Positions 34,889 through 46,560 are shown, numbered from the stretch's first letter. The stretch is DNA of 64,000 nucleotides from Cylicocyclus nassatus (GCA_958299035.1 CATQJL010000305.1:64871618-64935617); one strand, 5' to 3'. Made by a program: numbers and translations. Notes: a model not told the origin generated them from the letters alone.

Positions 34889-37800
34889 ATGTCCAACAAA
34901 TACGAAATGGGGATGCAACTACTCATAGTACAAAGTGTATACGAGATAGTCTCTGTGATTTTTTACTGCCTCGTGATGTTAATTATTGTCAAATCAAAGG
35001 AGAAGATTCTTCACACTGCAGTTTACTCAATGTTTCTTGCAACAGGTTAGTGCGAATTTGAGAAATTGATTCTCAAGCGAGTACACAAACTTTCTGTAGC
35101 GGCCAGAAGTTGCGCGTAAAAAAGACTGCTTAGGTATTATTGATACAATATCCTTAATCGTCAATGGTCTCCTACGGATCATATTTGATATTGATCTCGG
35201 GCCGGACTATCAACATTTATCTTCTTTCTGTGTTCTAATGAGTAGTGTGGTTTATACAGGGCACATGATCGGAAATCTAATCATTGCATTCAACAGATTT
35301 TCTGCTATTTATCTAGCGCATTATTACGAAAGGGTATAGTAAATCCTGTCTCGTTCCAAATGCATACATAATATCAATGCCTTTTACAGATATGGGCTCA
35401 TAGAAATGTTTGGCTCGCTATTACTTTCGAGTATTTAGTGTCCATTGCTGCGTCGTATCGTTTAATTGGCGCAAAAATGAACTATATCCACAACCTCGAT
35501 GGTTCATATATCTTTACGGGATTGGATACGGATTTGGATGTGGTTTGTACTTTGCTTGTCTTTTATTTATTCTATCACTTATTTCCGCTTACATAATCAG
35601 AATTAGAGAAATCCAAATGTTTTCCGTATTTTACGCCATTGTTTTTCTTCTCAAAATCATGGTTGAAACATTTACCAGCCAAAAGATTTTCTGGACAGAA
35701 CTGATATTTGAAATTTTCCGAAACAAGAACACCTAAAATTCCAAAAAGTAAAAGGTTGCAGCCCAAGTTGTGAACTTGAAGTCCAAAGACAGTTGGCGGA
35801 AGACCAGGAGTAATTGTGTTAAAAGCGATATGATGAGTTTTGACAGGGCGAAATTGAAAATATTTACATCCAGAGAAATGAAAATGTTCAGTGCAGTACA
35901 TAGGCTTCAGAGCTGAACTTTTGCGCGAAAAGGGTGTTCCAGCGCTCTTTGGCACTTTTAAGCGTTTTGAGCACTTTTAGGCGCTTCTGAGCGAAACTTG
36001 ATCTGACGGGTGCCTCACAAAAGTCGGTGATAAGTAATTCACAATACTTGTAAACTTGTGGGGATCTCTAGTAGATACATAATTCGTAATCTAATTTTCA
36101 CTTATCCGTACAAGAATCCAAAATCTGGAAACACGATGGAATTTGCTAGGGCAATCAGTAGTTTCAAAGATGAGTACTGTTTTCGTGGCATGTTTACCCC
36201 TTTCCCTAAACTTATTAAATCCACCCCGTTCCTCAGTGGTTTGTGCAAAGCTTAGCCTGGATTGAATCAAAAATGAAATTTTCTATTCATTGCATACAAA
36301 CCTAAGGCTAATAGATCCGACTAATATAGTGTACTTGCGCTGCCAACGGTTACCGGCAACACCTGCTGGTGAACATATAGTTACGCTTATAGTGCGGCAA
36401 TTTGAGCGTGCAAAATGGCAATAGAGCGCATATTTTCGCTTCTTGCCAGCTAGAAATTTGCTCATGCGCACATGTTCTCCGTACCTGTTGGCGCTGCAAG
36501 GACTATATGGAGCGTCAAATATACTAGCCTATACAATAGAACACATGCTAACATTGAACTCTATATACACGGTGTTCTAAAAACTTCAAAAATGTATCAA
36601 GATTTGGTCGTCAATAACTTTCGAGATTGTGCAGCTTTCGCGGATGTTTGAGAGCTATACGGTGGGGTAAGTTCAGTTAGATTTACAGTAAAAAAAACGA
36701 ATCCCAATCCCTCCAGTTGCAGTAAACAGACAAAGAAATAGAAATGCACACTAAAACTACAAAAAAATATTCCAAAATCACTTACTAACTACGGATTTTC
36801 ACACAACCAGTTTCGGCGCTGAGAACTAACTGCCTTCTCATGTCAGTGGCGATGTGCTTGCATACGAGCTTGCTCGACCGTTCATTCTGGTGCGGTAAAG
36901 TGCAAATTAGACAATAGTAAATGCTTATTCAACATGGATTACCTCTGAACAAAGGAAAGTACGGTGAATGAGTCGTACGAAATAACTGCTAGAGTGTTAG
37001 AGTAATCAGCTACAAGAGTCCTCGATGTTTACATTGGGTTTATCCAAAAGTTTTGTCGCTTTGGTTTTGAAAACATGTAATTGCTCCCTATGTGAACGTG
37101 TTCACTTACAAAAAATATTCTGGTAGGAAAATTCATCTACTTTCTAGAAACAACTTTGTGTCTCTTTGACGATAAGGGACTTTAGAGATAAAATTTCGAA
37201 TAAGAGAACTCTAACCCTGGATTATGGAAAGCAAAGCGTCGAAAATCTGAAACGCTGCAGTAAAATTTTAAAACATGTTTCTTACATCTTTGTAAGCTGC
37301 TTTTTCTAACGGTGCCAGATTTGTGCTGCTCGAGGTTTTTTATGAAAGGCCATGATTTTTATGAATAGTGCAAAAACGACAAAAATAATTTTTTTTGGTC
37401 TTTTTTCTGCAATTTTTATGAAAATCACAACTCTTCATAAAAAAGTTTGATCAACGCAAACTTGTAACTGTTAGAAAGGGCAGCTTAACAAAACTGCAGG
37501 AACCCTAGTGCTGTCATAATAAGGCCCCCCGAACTACTGCGTATCAGTGGCGTACCGAAGGGGGGCGGGAGGGGCGCGCCCCCCCCCGAGAATGGGTCCC
37601 GAAATTTTTGAAAGTTACTTATATGGGTTATAAAAATGTGCAAGTGACTTGTTTATTTTTGTAAATAATTAGAATAATTTTTAAGAATTTTTAAAAAATC
37701 AAGTTAGCCTTGTTAAAAAAATTTTTTTCGGGGGCGTGGCTAACGCCACGCCCCCTTTTTCCAGATTTTAGGGGTCGGGGACCCGCAAAAGTTTTGAGAA

Positions 37801-40800
37801 GCACTCCAATAATTTTTTCGGAGTGCGTGGCTAACGCCACGCACCTTCTTTAGAAAAAAAATTTTGTCGCCCCCCCCCCCGAGCCAAAATCCTGGGTACG
37901 AAACTGCTGCGTACCTAAGATAGGCATAGCTTAAAGGCCTACAAGCATAATGGGGACTAATATGTTCATAATTAGCACGTGAAATAACCCCTGTGGACGA
38001 AATTTGGACGAATTCTGAAATTCCCAGATCAGGGCTCAGCACAGCTGGCACCGGGTCAAGCTGGATATCGTTTTTAGGGGGGAAAACAAAGGGGATATCG
38101 TTTCTACAGGGCCGAGGCGGAGAACTGCCGCAAAAATGCCGCCGGCATGCCACCGGCATGCCATTGGCAAGCTGTCCATCAACAAACAAAGGCGTTGTTT
38201 TCAGCCAGAACGCAATAGTATGACACCAAATTTGGTGTGTGCATGCGCGTTGGTGGACCGGAACTACGGGCCAAAAAATGTATGAAAACTTATGTGAATG
38301 AAAGCTGTGCCGAACTTTTTTCTGAATTAGCTGGCACCGTGCCAGCTGGGTGCCAGCTAAGCTGCGAGCTGCTTTGCTCACATAAGTTTTCATACTTTTT
38401 TACATAAAATGTATCTACACTGTAAAAGATTACATACGGAGAAGAAACAGTTTCATAATGTTCTCTTTTCAGCGTTTTATAGCAATTTGAAAACCACTCG
38501 GTCCGCTCCGCAGTCGAAAAATCACTTTGCTCACATAAGTTTTCATACTTTTCTACATAAAATGTATCTACACTGTAAAAGATTACATACGGAGAAGAAA
38601 CAGTTTTATAATGTTCTCTTTCCAGCGTTTTATAGCAATTTGAAAACCACTCGGTCCGCTCCGCAGTCGAAAAATCGGCTTTTTCTGCTTCTCAAGATGT
38701 GATTCGACCACTTAAAAAGCTCAGAAAGCTGTGAAAAGTTCTTTCATGAAATCAGAAATGCATGGAAACACTACTACATTTCTTACATAATATAAAAATG
38801 ATGACGAGTTTTCAAAACAGGTCAAACGGGACTTCGTCTTGAAATTTCCCTGGTGACAGCTCGTGCCGAGCCCTGTCCCAGATACTGGGCCACCTCAGTG
38901 AGGTGGTCATTTTCGAATATGATTAACTTCAATTAAAACATAATTAGCTATATCTTTTTGCACTCATTACAAAGCAGCACCCATTCTTTGCTCACCACAG
39001 AAATTCCGCTTCAAAAGACCTTCGAACTGTGAAATTAGATGCCAACCAAATCTCGTTCCATTTTTCGCCTTTAGTGGTTGTGCTTTCACCAACTATTACT
39101 CAGAGCAAAGAAGACGAGCCAGGCTCAGATTAATTCTGTGAAATCTACGAGCTTTAGACATCGAAACATATAAATACTACTTGCTAAAAATGTTTTTGAC
39201 ATAGTTAATAGGGTGTGGTACAACCCCAAAAAAGCTGTAGCTACCAAACCTTTTTTGGGGTTGTGCCACACCTAATTAACTATGTCAAAGGCGTATTTAG
39301 GGTGTAGTATTTTTATGTTTCAATAGCTCAAAGATTTCACAGAATTAATTTGAGCTTGACTCGTCTTCTTTGCTCTGATTAACAGCTAGTGAAAGTACAG
39401 CAGTTGAAAGCGAAAAATGGAAAAAACGAGATTTTGGTTGGCTTCTAATTCTACATTGGAGATCTATTGAAGCGGTAATTTGAGGTGGGCGAAACTGCTT
39501 TGTACTGAGTGCAAGAAGATGTGGCTACTTCATCTTTGAAACAAAATTAAAGGCAGCGTCCACCCAGAATTTCGCCTTCATGTTTTCATCATCCTGGGGC
39601 TTTCCTCGGCCATGATTACAGTTTCAAACTCCAAACTCTCCAAAATTTACAGAAAATCCGATTCCTGGGGACCCTGTCTTGGAGGGCAGTTGCAGCAGTG
39701 TGCAGCTTCTGTTCACTGCCATGTCAGTACGCGTCGAGAGACAGACTGTGGATGGGCGGAGTCTTATATCAGTCCGCCCAGCCAAGGACTTCCAGGCCCC
39801 TTTCCATTCAGAGACAACGTTAGAAGATCGGACCAACACAGATGCCCCTTTTCTGGGGCCTACATTCAGGATCGACACTAATCGTTAGGTTTACCCCGGA
39901 CACTGCCTTTAAACATGTTCGAAATGACCACCTCACTCATATGGCCCATTATCTGGGAATTTCAGAACTCGCCCAACTTCGTCCTTAGGGCTTATTTGAC
40001 ATGCTAATTGTAGATGTAGTACTGCTATAGGGTTTCTTTATCATACTACGGTAGGTATAGCGAGTCAAGATTCATGTGCTTGTAATTCGCATAGTGGGGT
40101 TATCTAGCAAACTGCTCACGAATAACATGTTATCACTTTTATCAGTATTATTCGATTACGAACTCCTTCCTGTTTTGACTCCTCAATACCCCTCCCCCCG
40201 GGTGTGCCGTGCCACACCCAGGGTTGACCCTGAGAATAACGATCTTGGATGTATTACTCAATGTAGTCTCTTCTTATTGAAAAGTTTCCAATAACACCTA
40301 GTGAACTTGCCGTTATTATTTTGCTATCCTGATTATGGTGCAAGCTATTTGCAATGTAATTTTACATTCCAAAAAACAGCATGGGATTTTGATTATTCAG
40401 TGCATTATCACAAAGAAAACTATACCCCCGTAGGATATGTGAATCAAATGTACTTATTTAGATGAATATATATGTACATGCTACAGTTGCGCTTATTTAT
40501 GCCGTTCTCAGTTCCACTATGTATACAGCCATTTTATGTCAGTTCCATCACTTATCGAAAACTAGGAGCGGAAGTGCATACCACGAGAAGGTAAGATAGG
40601 CTTTTCTTTGTTGGCAAACAAAAGTTGGGGGTAGCCTCTCGCACACGAAGCGGCATCTGTATCTCAGCCCTCCTCCACGATATTGATGGTTGCTGCATGA
40701 TTGAGAGAGCGTTTTTTGAGTCTGCCTAATTCCAAAAATTCCAAAAGACTTCCCAAAATCACCTAAGGCAGTGGCGGTCCCAGAATTTTTTTTGGGAGAT

Positions 40801-42876
40801 GGGGGAATCAACAGAGTCTTCTAATAAGAGAGCAGGGGTTAACCAGCCCCCGAAAACTCTCGGGATGCTTTCCAAGATTTTTGCAGAAATATGAGATTGT
40901 CCCGAAAATTTTGTCGATTTTTCCACACGACTATAAAATTCCTACAATAAAGGACTCAACACGTTTTTGAATAAGCTCGATGCAGCTTTTCCTTCCCTTT
41001 TGGTAGTTATAATTTCCAATCATAATCTCCTGAAAGCTTTTAGATAATTGTTGAGATCTTCAATCATTTCTATCTGCTAAAAGTTTGGCTAATTTCCAAA
41101 AATTTTATTTTCGACTTTCGAATAAGACTGGTAGATATTAAATATAGCAAATGCTCTGAACTATGTTGGAAATGTTTTTGTAATCATCTGATCTAGTGCT
41201 AAGACCTTTGAAAAATCATTTCTTTGGAGGCATCGATGTAAAGTCATGAAACATGCGAGTGCAATAAAATAGGAAAGCATACAAGATCCGCGATCTAAAA
41301 CTTGATTTTTATTTACCATTATTTTTTGTAAAACAACAGAGTTTATTGCTTTGAAAAATCACCTTATTGTAATTTTCGCTATTCCTATGCGCTGGAGCGC
41401 GAAAAGCACAGGTTTTTTCCATCTCGAACCTGATCTACGAACCTAAAGTAAATATGATGTAGCCAAAGGTTTACTCTACTCAATGACTATTACAGCTTTT
41501 CAAAAAATTACAACAAACTTTTTCAACTGTTAAGCTGATCAAAGAGTTATGACGATAACATCGCAAAGACTGCATAGATCAGGGAGAAAATGTAGCTGTT
41601 AGAAAGAGCATAAATTCTAAATCGAGTGGTTCATTGCTCAGCGTTCTTTGATCTTTAATGACCAATCAAAGAAGCCGAGGACAACAATATTATCAGTAAC
41701 ACTCAGGGACAACAATATTATCAGTTTTTATACTTCCGGGACAACAATATTATCAGTAACACTCAAAAATATACTAGAAGAATCCAGCTGATTTCCATTT
41801 CTGAAATAATTGAAATCATTTCTGTTTCTTCTGACTAACTCCAGAACTATCGCGCAAATCTTACTTTCAAACACCCTATTCAAAGAAAATCGGCGCAGAA
41901 AACGCCGAGCCTCAAGGACCACGCCCACTCCCTCGCACGGCCCACCCCTTAATGGTACTCTCTCCAGCCCTTGACGTGTTTTCACGAGGTAAATACAATC
42001 GAACAGATAGTGTTTATCTGTTGATACTTGTTTTCGACAAGGATAGAATTAGGAGCACTCGTCCACTGTCCTCAAAAATTGTCTCAACGGGGTTTTTTGA
42101 GGAAATCACACATTTTGAGTGCCGTATTTGGATTCAGCGCCACGAAAAGATTTAGGTAATGCAAAAAAATTAGAAGTCGAGATTCTGCCTGGACGCTGCC
42201 TTTAAGTCGCAGTTCGAAGTGAAATTTGGAGCCAAACATCAAAATTTTCAAGTCCTCCAAAAATCGGATCTTTATAAAAAAAATTCCTGCGCCAAGTTGA
42301 TTATACGGAAGACCATAGTGGTCCCAAATAATGCACTTGATGGATTGCAGGGCCCAAAAGTGAGAAATAAGAATAGCCCGAAACGCAAAAAATATCACTT
42401 TCTTCAGATTTTTTGATTTGAACTTGGTATTTCTCTCAGTCACCAGCGCACACATAGAGGCGGCGAAATTTCAAAGTTCATTTTGTTTTTATTGCAGACG
42501 ACTAGTCTCTACGCCATTCTCAGCTTTTTCCTCAGTTTGCTCATGTGTACCCAGAGAATTGTCAAAGCCTTTGTCAAAAGTAGCGCGGATCAAGACACTA
42601 TAGATATGGTGGAGATGCAGGTAAGACAGGGTAGCATTCGCAACTACAATAGGTTCCCTTGTTTAGTACTTCTGGATCAACGACCTTATGGCTAGCGTTC
42701 CACCATATGCGTTGTTCTTCTTCTCCACTGATTTCCGAAGAGAATTTGTGAAGACTCTTCGACGCAAAGGCCGGATTCACACTGTCACGGTGGCTTCTGT
42801 TACGCAAAGTGCCGCTGTCAATCGAAATTCCCAGCCTAGTCCGAATGTAGACATATTTCGATTGCCATATAAGTAG
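34889..42876 (+). CDS. serpentine receptor class v-like GPCR, interrupted in TM5
   Basis: Chemoreceptor-type seven-helix protein, expected in sensory neuron membranes. Exons 34889-35045 (TM1, YEIVSVIFYCLVMLIIV), 35134-35333 (TM2-3, ending NRFSAIYLAHYYER), 35390-35593 (TM4-5, starting IWAHRNVWLA), 42498-42620 (TM6, SLYAILSFFLSLLMC), 42667-42876 (TM7, YFWINDLMASVPPYALFFF, then a basic tail). The NRFxAIY..YxxIW and WxNDLxxxxPPY patterns fit Srv. The ATG is 8 nt after TTTCTTGCAG, a likely trans-splice acceptor. Exons total about 297 aa, close to the 310-330 usual for the family. Exon 3 runs into TAA at 35594 without a donor, while another frame continues as SAYIIRIREIQ, which would suit loop 3. 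Hence a 1-2 nt frameshift (pseudogene or sequencing error) or a missed exon. The following 6.9 kb is filled with nested elements. Confidence 0.65.
35597..37479. other. first part of the large Srv-like intron
   Basis: No gene. Around 35935-36000 a low-complexity run of GCACTTTTAAGCG / GCGCTTCTGAGCG words resembles 54250-54310. Near 36571 a mariner-like end (ACGGTGTTCTAAAAACTTC) appears without a clear partner. Confidence 0.35.
37545..37906. mobile_element. hAT-like non-autonomous element with CAGTGGCGTACC ends
   Basis: Left CAGTGGCGTACCGAAGGGGG, right CCCCGAGCCAAAATCCTGGGTACGAAACTG read inward as an inverted end (G-rich then CAG..CGTACC). Flanks CTGCGTAT and CTGCGTAC form an 8-bp target duplication with one change. 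The middle carries mirrored GTGGCTAACGCCACGC words. CAGTGGCG-type ends are common in hAT MITEs. Confidence 0.6.
38030..38875. mobile_element. hAT-like TIR element, 846 bp, perfect 8-bp target duplication
   Basis: Left CAGGGCTCAGCACAGCTGGC, right GACAGCTCGTGCCGAGCCCTG; the inverted ends match over about 22 bp with few changes. Both flanks read TCCCAGAT (38022-38029 and 38876-38883), exact. No transposase frame; contains a 153-bp tandem duplication. Confidence 0.75.
38373..38676 (+). repeat. 153-bp tandem duplication
   Basis: Two adjacent copies starting TTTGCTCACATAAGTTTTC (38373 and 38526) and ending near TCCGCAGTCGAAAAATC. They differ at only a few positions, so the duplication is recent. 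Lies inside the hAT-like element. Confidence 0.85.
39551..39908. mobile_element. TTAA-flanked TIR element, 358 bp, intact flanks
   Basis: TTAA-AGGCAGCGTCCACCC at the left and CCGGACACTGCCT-TTAA at the right, both TTAA copies intact (39547-39550 and 39909-39912). Body similar to the start of 8740-10247. It splits the right arm of the FB1-type element, so it is younger than that element. Confidence 0.7.
40233..42189. other. last part of the large Srv-like intron
   Basis: No gene. Three copies of GGACAACAATATTATCAGT start at 41679, 41707 and 41739. One hAT-type end (CAGTGGCGGTCCCAGAATTT) lies at about 40772 without a partner. A right terminus of the TTAA family (GGACGCTGCCT-TTAA) ends at 42201-42205 with no left end found. 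Confidence 0.4.
42190..42450. repeat. dispersed repeat family R, copy 3
   Basis: Contains AAATTTGGAGCCAAACATC, AAAAATCGGAT and GACCATAGTGGTCCCAAATAATGC in the order seen in the copies at 11.1, 24.2 and 50.2 kb. Directly precedes the fourth exon of the Srv-like gene. Confidence 0.35.
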
Positions 42877-43916
42877 CTGAAATAGTGGAAAAAATTGCCC
42901 ACTACAAGCGCCTTGTTTGGTGAATGCCGCAAAGGTAGAATCAAATCTACATAGACTTCCTAGAATGCACGGGATTGTAGATGGAAAGAGAGCGAAAGCT
43001 CATAATAATGGATGCAGAAGCCCTTGTTATGCGAGTTTTGACTTAAAAGAAGCTTTTCTTCTTGACAACTACATGTCCCACGAAACATTCCCTTGTTGGA
43101 AGTGACATAGCAGCTGTATGAAAGCACAAGGTCAGCTACAGAGACGTTTCAGCATCAACAGCCATGAAAATTGAATAATATAGTGTGAACAGAATAGCCA
43201 CGGTCTGGACAAGATAGCTTATCAAATATACAGTAAGATTGCCCTTCTGCATATGCAAAGCTCAATTAATTTTTTTTCATGCTTTCATTTGCATTAGGTC
43301 GCAGTCATCGAAGGTGAATACCGTAAGCAATTTAGGTAGTACCTGCACTTGGCGCACAATCACATGAAGTTTATAAAATTCACGCTCAGCAGATGAAAAA
43401 TTAGCTGAATGTAAAAAGATAAGCAAAACCACTATGAATAATTTTGTAATTCCAGAAACATCATTATAAGTGGCTGACGAAATGTGGCTGACATTATCCA
43501 ACAAAAAAAAATCTAAAACAAAAAAATTTTTGAGCTGATTGCCATATTTTTTGGGAGATGTGTAAGTTATTTATTTATCTATGAAGGACAAACAAAGAGT
43601 GGAATAATAACCCAATACCGACGAAACCGCCAGGAGACTCCGTGCGAACGGAATGAAAGGACCGAAGAAAGGGGTTTCACACAAACCTTCGTCATCCTCA
43701 AACTGCTGTGGCATGCGAGGAGAGTAGTTCCACTAAAAAAAATACGGAGAGCTCAAAATATTCGAATCTCAGGTGTCAGCGATTTCCAGGGTTTGTAGAA
43801 CGTCTTACATCGTCTCATTTCGTATCATCTCATTGCATGCGATGCAAAAGCTCATTAATTCGCTAATTACTAAAAATTAACTTGCAATTTGACTAGAAGC
43901 AAATAGCATCTATGTT
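42877..43916. other. convergent intergenic region
   Basis: Lies between the end of the plus-strand Srv-like gene and the end of the minus-strand gene. A hydrophobic open frame on the minus strand (about 43360-43504, KLFIVVLLIFLHSANF) ends at a possible donor but could not be tied to a gene. No other feature seen. Confidence 0.25.
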
Positions 43917-44379
43917 TTAGTATGCGATTTGTCGCCAAACTGCAATCATTCCCTTTGAGCAGCTGCTAAGATCCCGGAATGTTGCATTATCCGTTATCAC
44001 TGTGGAACACGAGTAGATATTTACTTCTTGACTCGAATCAAAAGTCTTCCTCTTAGAATGAAGATCGAAAAGCAAGACGATTGGCGACACGCCTATATCG
44101 CAAAAGTCAGGCAGATTGCATAGTTGCTACCTCGCAATTCATCGTTTCCGACTTCTCCATTTTTTGATAACAGCATGCCACAAGTTGACAGTGAACTTTT
44201 TTTCTTGCTGGCATCTTGAAAGTATGGTATCAGAAGACCAAAATTACTGATTGCGGCCAGGAAATCATTATAAAGCATGTAGAAGAAGTCGGCATCATTT
44301 GTCGGAACAACACTCGGAAAGTCGCTATTCAAAGACGAAGAACACTTCAAAGATCCCGGCGTTATTTCAAAACTACCTT
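43917..44379 (-). CDS. C-terminal exons of an unrecognised protein
   Basis: Two minus-strand exons join in frame: 44131-44379, after acceptor GATTTCAG, and 43917-44092, ending in TAA, with a 38-nt intron (GTAGCA...TATAG) between. The first reads GSFEITPGSLKCSSSLN and later DADFFYMLYNDFLAAISNFG; the second reads VSPIVLLFDLHSKRKTF and ends IAVWRQIAY. Both frames are open to the join. A plausible preceding exon (about 44814-44953, QKRILIINCGFSYKSVATAA, ending CPEVKFVE with donor GTGATG) joins in the same frame. I do not recognise the family. The 38-nt intron is short even for a nematode, and a competing plus-strand reading exists at 44.6-45.1 kb. Confidence 0.35.
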
Positions 44380-45756
44380 CTGAAATCTTTGGAAATCTTT
44401 CACTTCTCAGCTTCGGTGCTTTGACATCCACATTTCACTTTTCTGATAATATCCGCACACAAGGGAGTGAGGGTTGCCGCTATGGACAAATCAATGATGC
44501 GTGCGCAACTATGAACGCTGATGTATAGGACGACTACAGGCGGCAAAAGGAAACAGAAACGCCAGACATTCGCTTATGTCAATTCCAATTCTGTCTCCAT
44601 TACTTTCAATTTTATGAATTCAGGTGTTACTAGACAAAGAAAGTATAATTTCTTTTTTCCTCTAGCAGAGCACAGTTCAACAAAACGTCAGCTCTTTCCG
44701 AAGTCCCTTCTTACAGCGTGCCCAATTATCGTAATGCGCAGGACACATTTTTCGACAATCATCCACAGACAGTGACTGCTGCACATCCGCAGATAACACT
44801 GCATCGACTTTTCATAACATCACCCTCAACAAACTTTACTTCTGGGCAGCGTATGACAGGTGAGCTAATTAGAAAAGTTCCGCAAAGGATGGAAACTGCA
44901 TAATGTGCAGCTGTGGCGACGCTTTTGTAAGAAAACCCACAGTTTATGATCAGTATTCTCTTTTGCTGTTTTGCACTCTCCTTTTGAACATGCCCTAGAC
45001 TATCCATCAATGTTTCTTACATTCGTTTTTTCCAGACTTGCTTGCCACTCAAAACTCTCCACTTCCATTTTGCGCTTTCTTCTGATGTAGTGCAGCAGAT
45101 TTGAAGTAGTTTTTGTTTTGGGATGATTAGACAGCAGATTCTGCGTTGCGTTGCATATCAGATACTTTCTTGGAAAACTTCACACCTTGCTTATCTGCGG
45201 ATCGTCCCATCAAATTCGTTCTTTCGAGATACCATGCAATGACCCATAACAGATATTCTCCTTTCTATTCCTTTTGAGTTTCTCATAAAACGTACAAATC
45301 TTGGTAGCTCGACAAAAGACATAGGGCAGTTGCTTATCTAATCAAGATAGTCAACGTTTTGCTGATTTATTAAGTGGTTGTGACGCAAAAACACCTGCTC
45401 AAATTGTGCAACTCTGATGATCAAGGTACCAGCCTACAACTCATTTACTCGTTTGATCACATACTATAGCTGCAGAAAAAACCTGGTGTCGCATCACGTC
45501 AATTCACATGTGCTTGCCTAGTGCTGGTGGTGATGACATTTGAAGGATGTCCGTAGTTTATCTTTACGCTTCATGAACAAACACAGCACGGTGGCTGCGA
45601 CTGCAGCCGCGAAAGCAGATGCTATTCACGGATCTGCAAATTATATCTTAATCCGTGTTTTTGGCCATTTCTCTGTAGAACAACTGGTTTCAATCAATTA
45701 TTTCTTGTGGCACTCTGACGCCTTCTCCTCTTCTTCATTGGCTCGCTGCTGCTCAC
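44380..45756 (-). other. probable internal exons of the minus-strand gene, unresolved
   Basis: Several minus-strand stretches look coding, for example NLLHYIRRKRKMEVESF followed by donor GTAAGA near 45014, and WYLERTNLMGRSADKQG near 45220. In 45180-45360 all three minus frames are open for 40 or more codons, so the exon structure cannot be set by eye. Transcript data are needed. Confidence 0.25.
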
Positions 45757-45949
45757 CTCGACCTGGCATTCATGCAATGGTTGGCGTACCGACGGCGCTG
45801 GCATTGACATTGATGGCGGTGGAGCACTCGACCATGATGCTTTATTTGTTCTGGGCATTGTCATTGTCTCCACAAGTTCATCATCGGAGCTGTCAATGAT
45901 TGTTTCATTTACTTTTTCCGGTGCCATTTTCTCGGTGATCATGTTTTTG
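45694..45949 (-). CDS. nuclear-protein-like exon with SUMO-interaction-type motif
   Basis: Minus-strand exon starting after acceptor CCACTTCAG (first base 45949). It reads KNMITEKMAPEKVNETIIDS, then SDDELVE, then a Ser/Pro/Met-rich linker. It either splices at GAG|GTGAGC (exon end 45757) or runs on to KKRRRRQSATRNN and a stop at 45694. TIIDSSDDELVE has the form of a phospho-dependent SUMO-interaction motif (hydrophobic pair, acidic/serine run), and KKRRRR would be a nuclear signal if that end is used. Probably part of the same gene as 43917-44379. Family not recognised. Confidence 0.35.
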
Positions 45950-45999
45950 CTGAAGTGGGGCGGCTATGCTCAATTTCTGAACATAGATTTATTTGCTAC

Positions 46000-46290
46000 A
46001 ACAGAATAAGTTCAGAAGCCAACCTCAAGCTTCTCTTCCACTTTCTTTAAACGCACCATCATTAAACCTTGGGCTTTCCGCGAAGACGCCGTTCACCATT
46101 CTTAGCAATTTGACTCGATCAAGCGACACAAAACGTCCTGCTCCCCGGGCACATCGCTAAAACAAAACAATAAACTCTCTCATATTTCAAGAACAAACCA
46201 GATAGACAGAATACCTGTGTAGGCAATTGATTATAGAACAAGCTTCAAAATATGAAGGCCAGATGTCGAGTTTCTTAGATTCAATACCCG
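46000..46290 (-). CDS. possible further exons, minus strand
   Basis: A 58-nt intron with good borders (GTATTCTG...TTGTTTTAG) separates GIESKKLDIWPSYFEAC... from SDVPGEQDVLCRLIESNC and a stop near 46105; AATAAA follows on the minus strand at 45993-45988. This could be the 3' end of a separate gene or, if the first exon splices onward to 45949, an upstream exon of the SIM-containing gene, since phases fit both ways. No family recognised. Confidence 0.25.
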
Positions 46291-46560
46291 CCTAACCACC
46301 GTATTTCTGATCTTCTGATCATGGTTTCACTTGTTTTTCATTGACTTTATCCAGCGAATCGACAACTTATTTGAAATCTTACTCGAATATTTGAATATTT
46401 GGCTAAAATTTCGATTAAGTTGTTTTCTCGATTCGTCCGAAAACAAGTATTTGAATAAAGGCCTTTTTCATTCATTCGACTATTCGAATAATCAAATAAA
46501 TGCGCTTTTCTGAGTAATCGACCACTCGAATACGAATATTCGAAAATATTCGGTTCTAAC
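46291..46560. other. TTCGAATA-rich stretch
   Basis: AT-rich with many palindromic TCGAATATTCGA-like words, especially at 46380-46400 and 46478-46555. No coding potential. Confidence 0.35.

Larger units (their letters stand above)
37480..40232. mobile_element. FB1-type foldback element, heavily nested
   Basis: A second, diverged copy of the hAT-like element at 50838-51652. It shares GTCATAATAAGGCCCCC near the left and CCTCAATACCCC..GTGCCACACCCAGGGTTGACCCTG at the right. Core arms 38884-39200 and 39290-39540 pair around a perfect-looking hairpin (GACATAGTTAATAGGGTGTGG). It has been split by three insertions (37545-37906, 38030-38875, 39551-39908). The left terminus is eroded, so the start is approximate. 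Confidence 0.55.

Noticed and set aside
35410..35736. 108-codon frame overlapping Srv-like exon 3
   Set aside because: Mostly the shadow frame of the receptor exon; only its middle (SAYIIRIREIQ) is of interest as the possible continuation after a frameshift.
37740..38393. 217-codon minus-strand open frame
   Set aside because: Spans the boundary of two separate transposable elements and has no family resemblance; an accidental frame in GC-rich repeats.
44521..45085. Plus-strand exons 44654-44862 and 45036-45085 ending LPFCAFF
   Set aside because: Splice borders look good, but they are antisense to better-connected minus-strand exons and no upstream exon fits; left out of the gene list.
45180..45360. 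Apparent helicase-type motif (VFCRATK, SLHGISKER) on the minus strand
   Set aside because: The frame meets a stop right after the motif and the other two frames are equally open; resemblance is likely chance.
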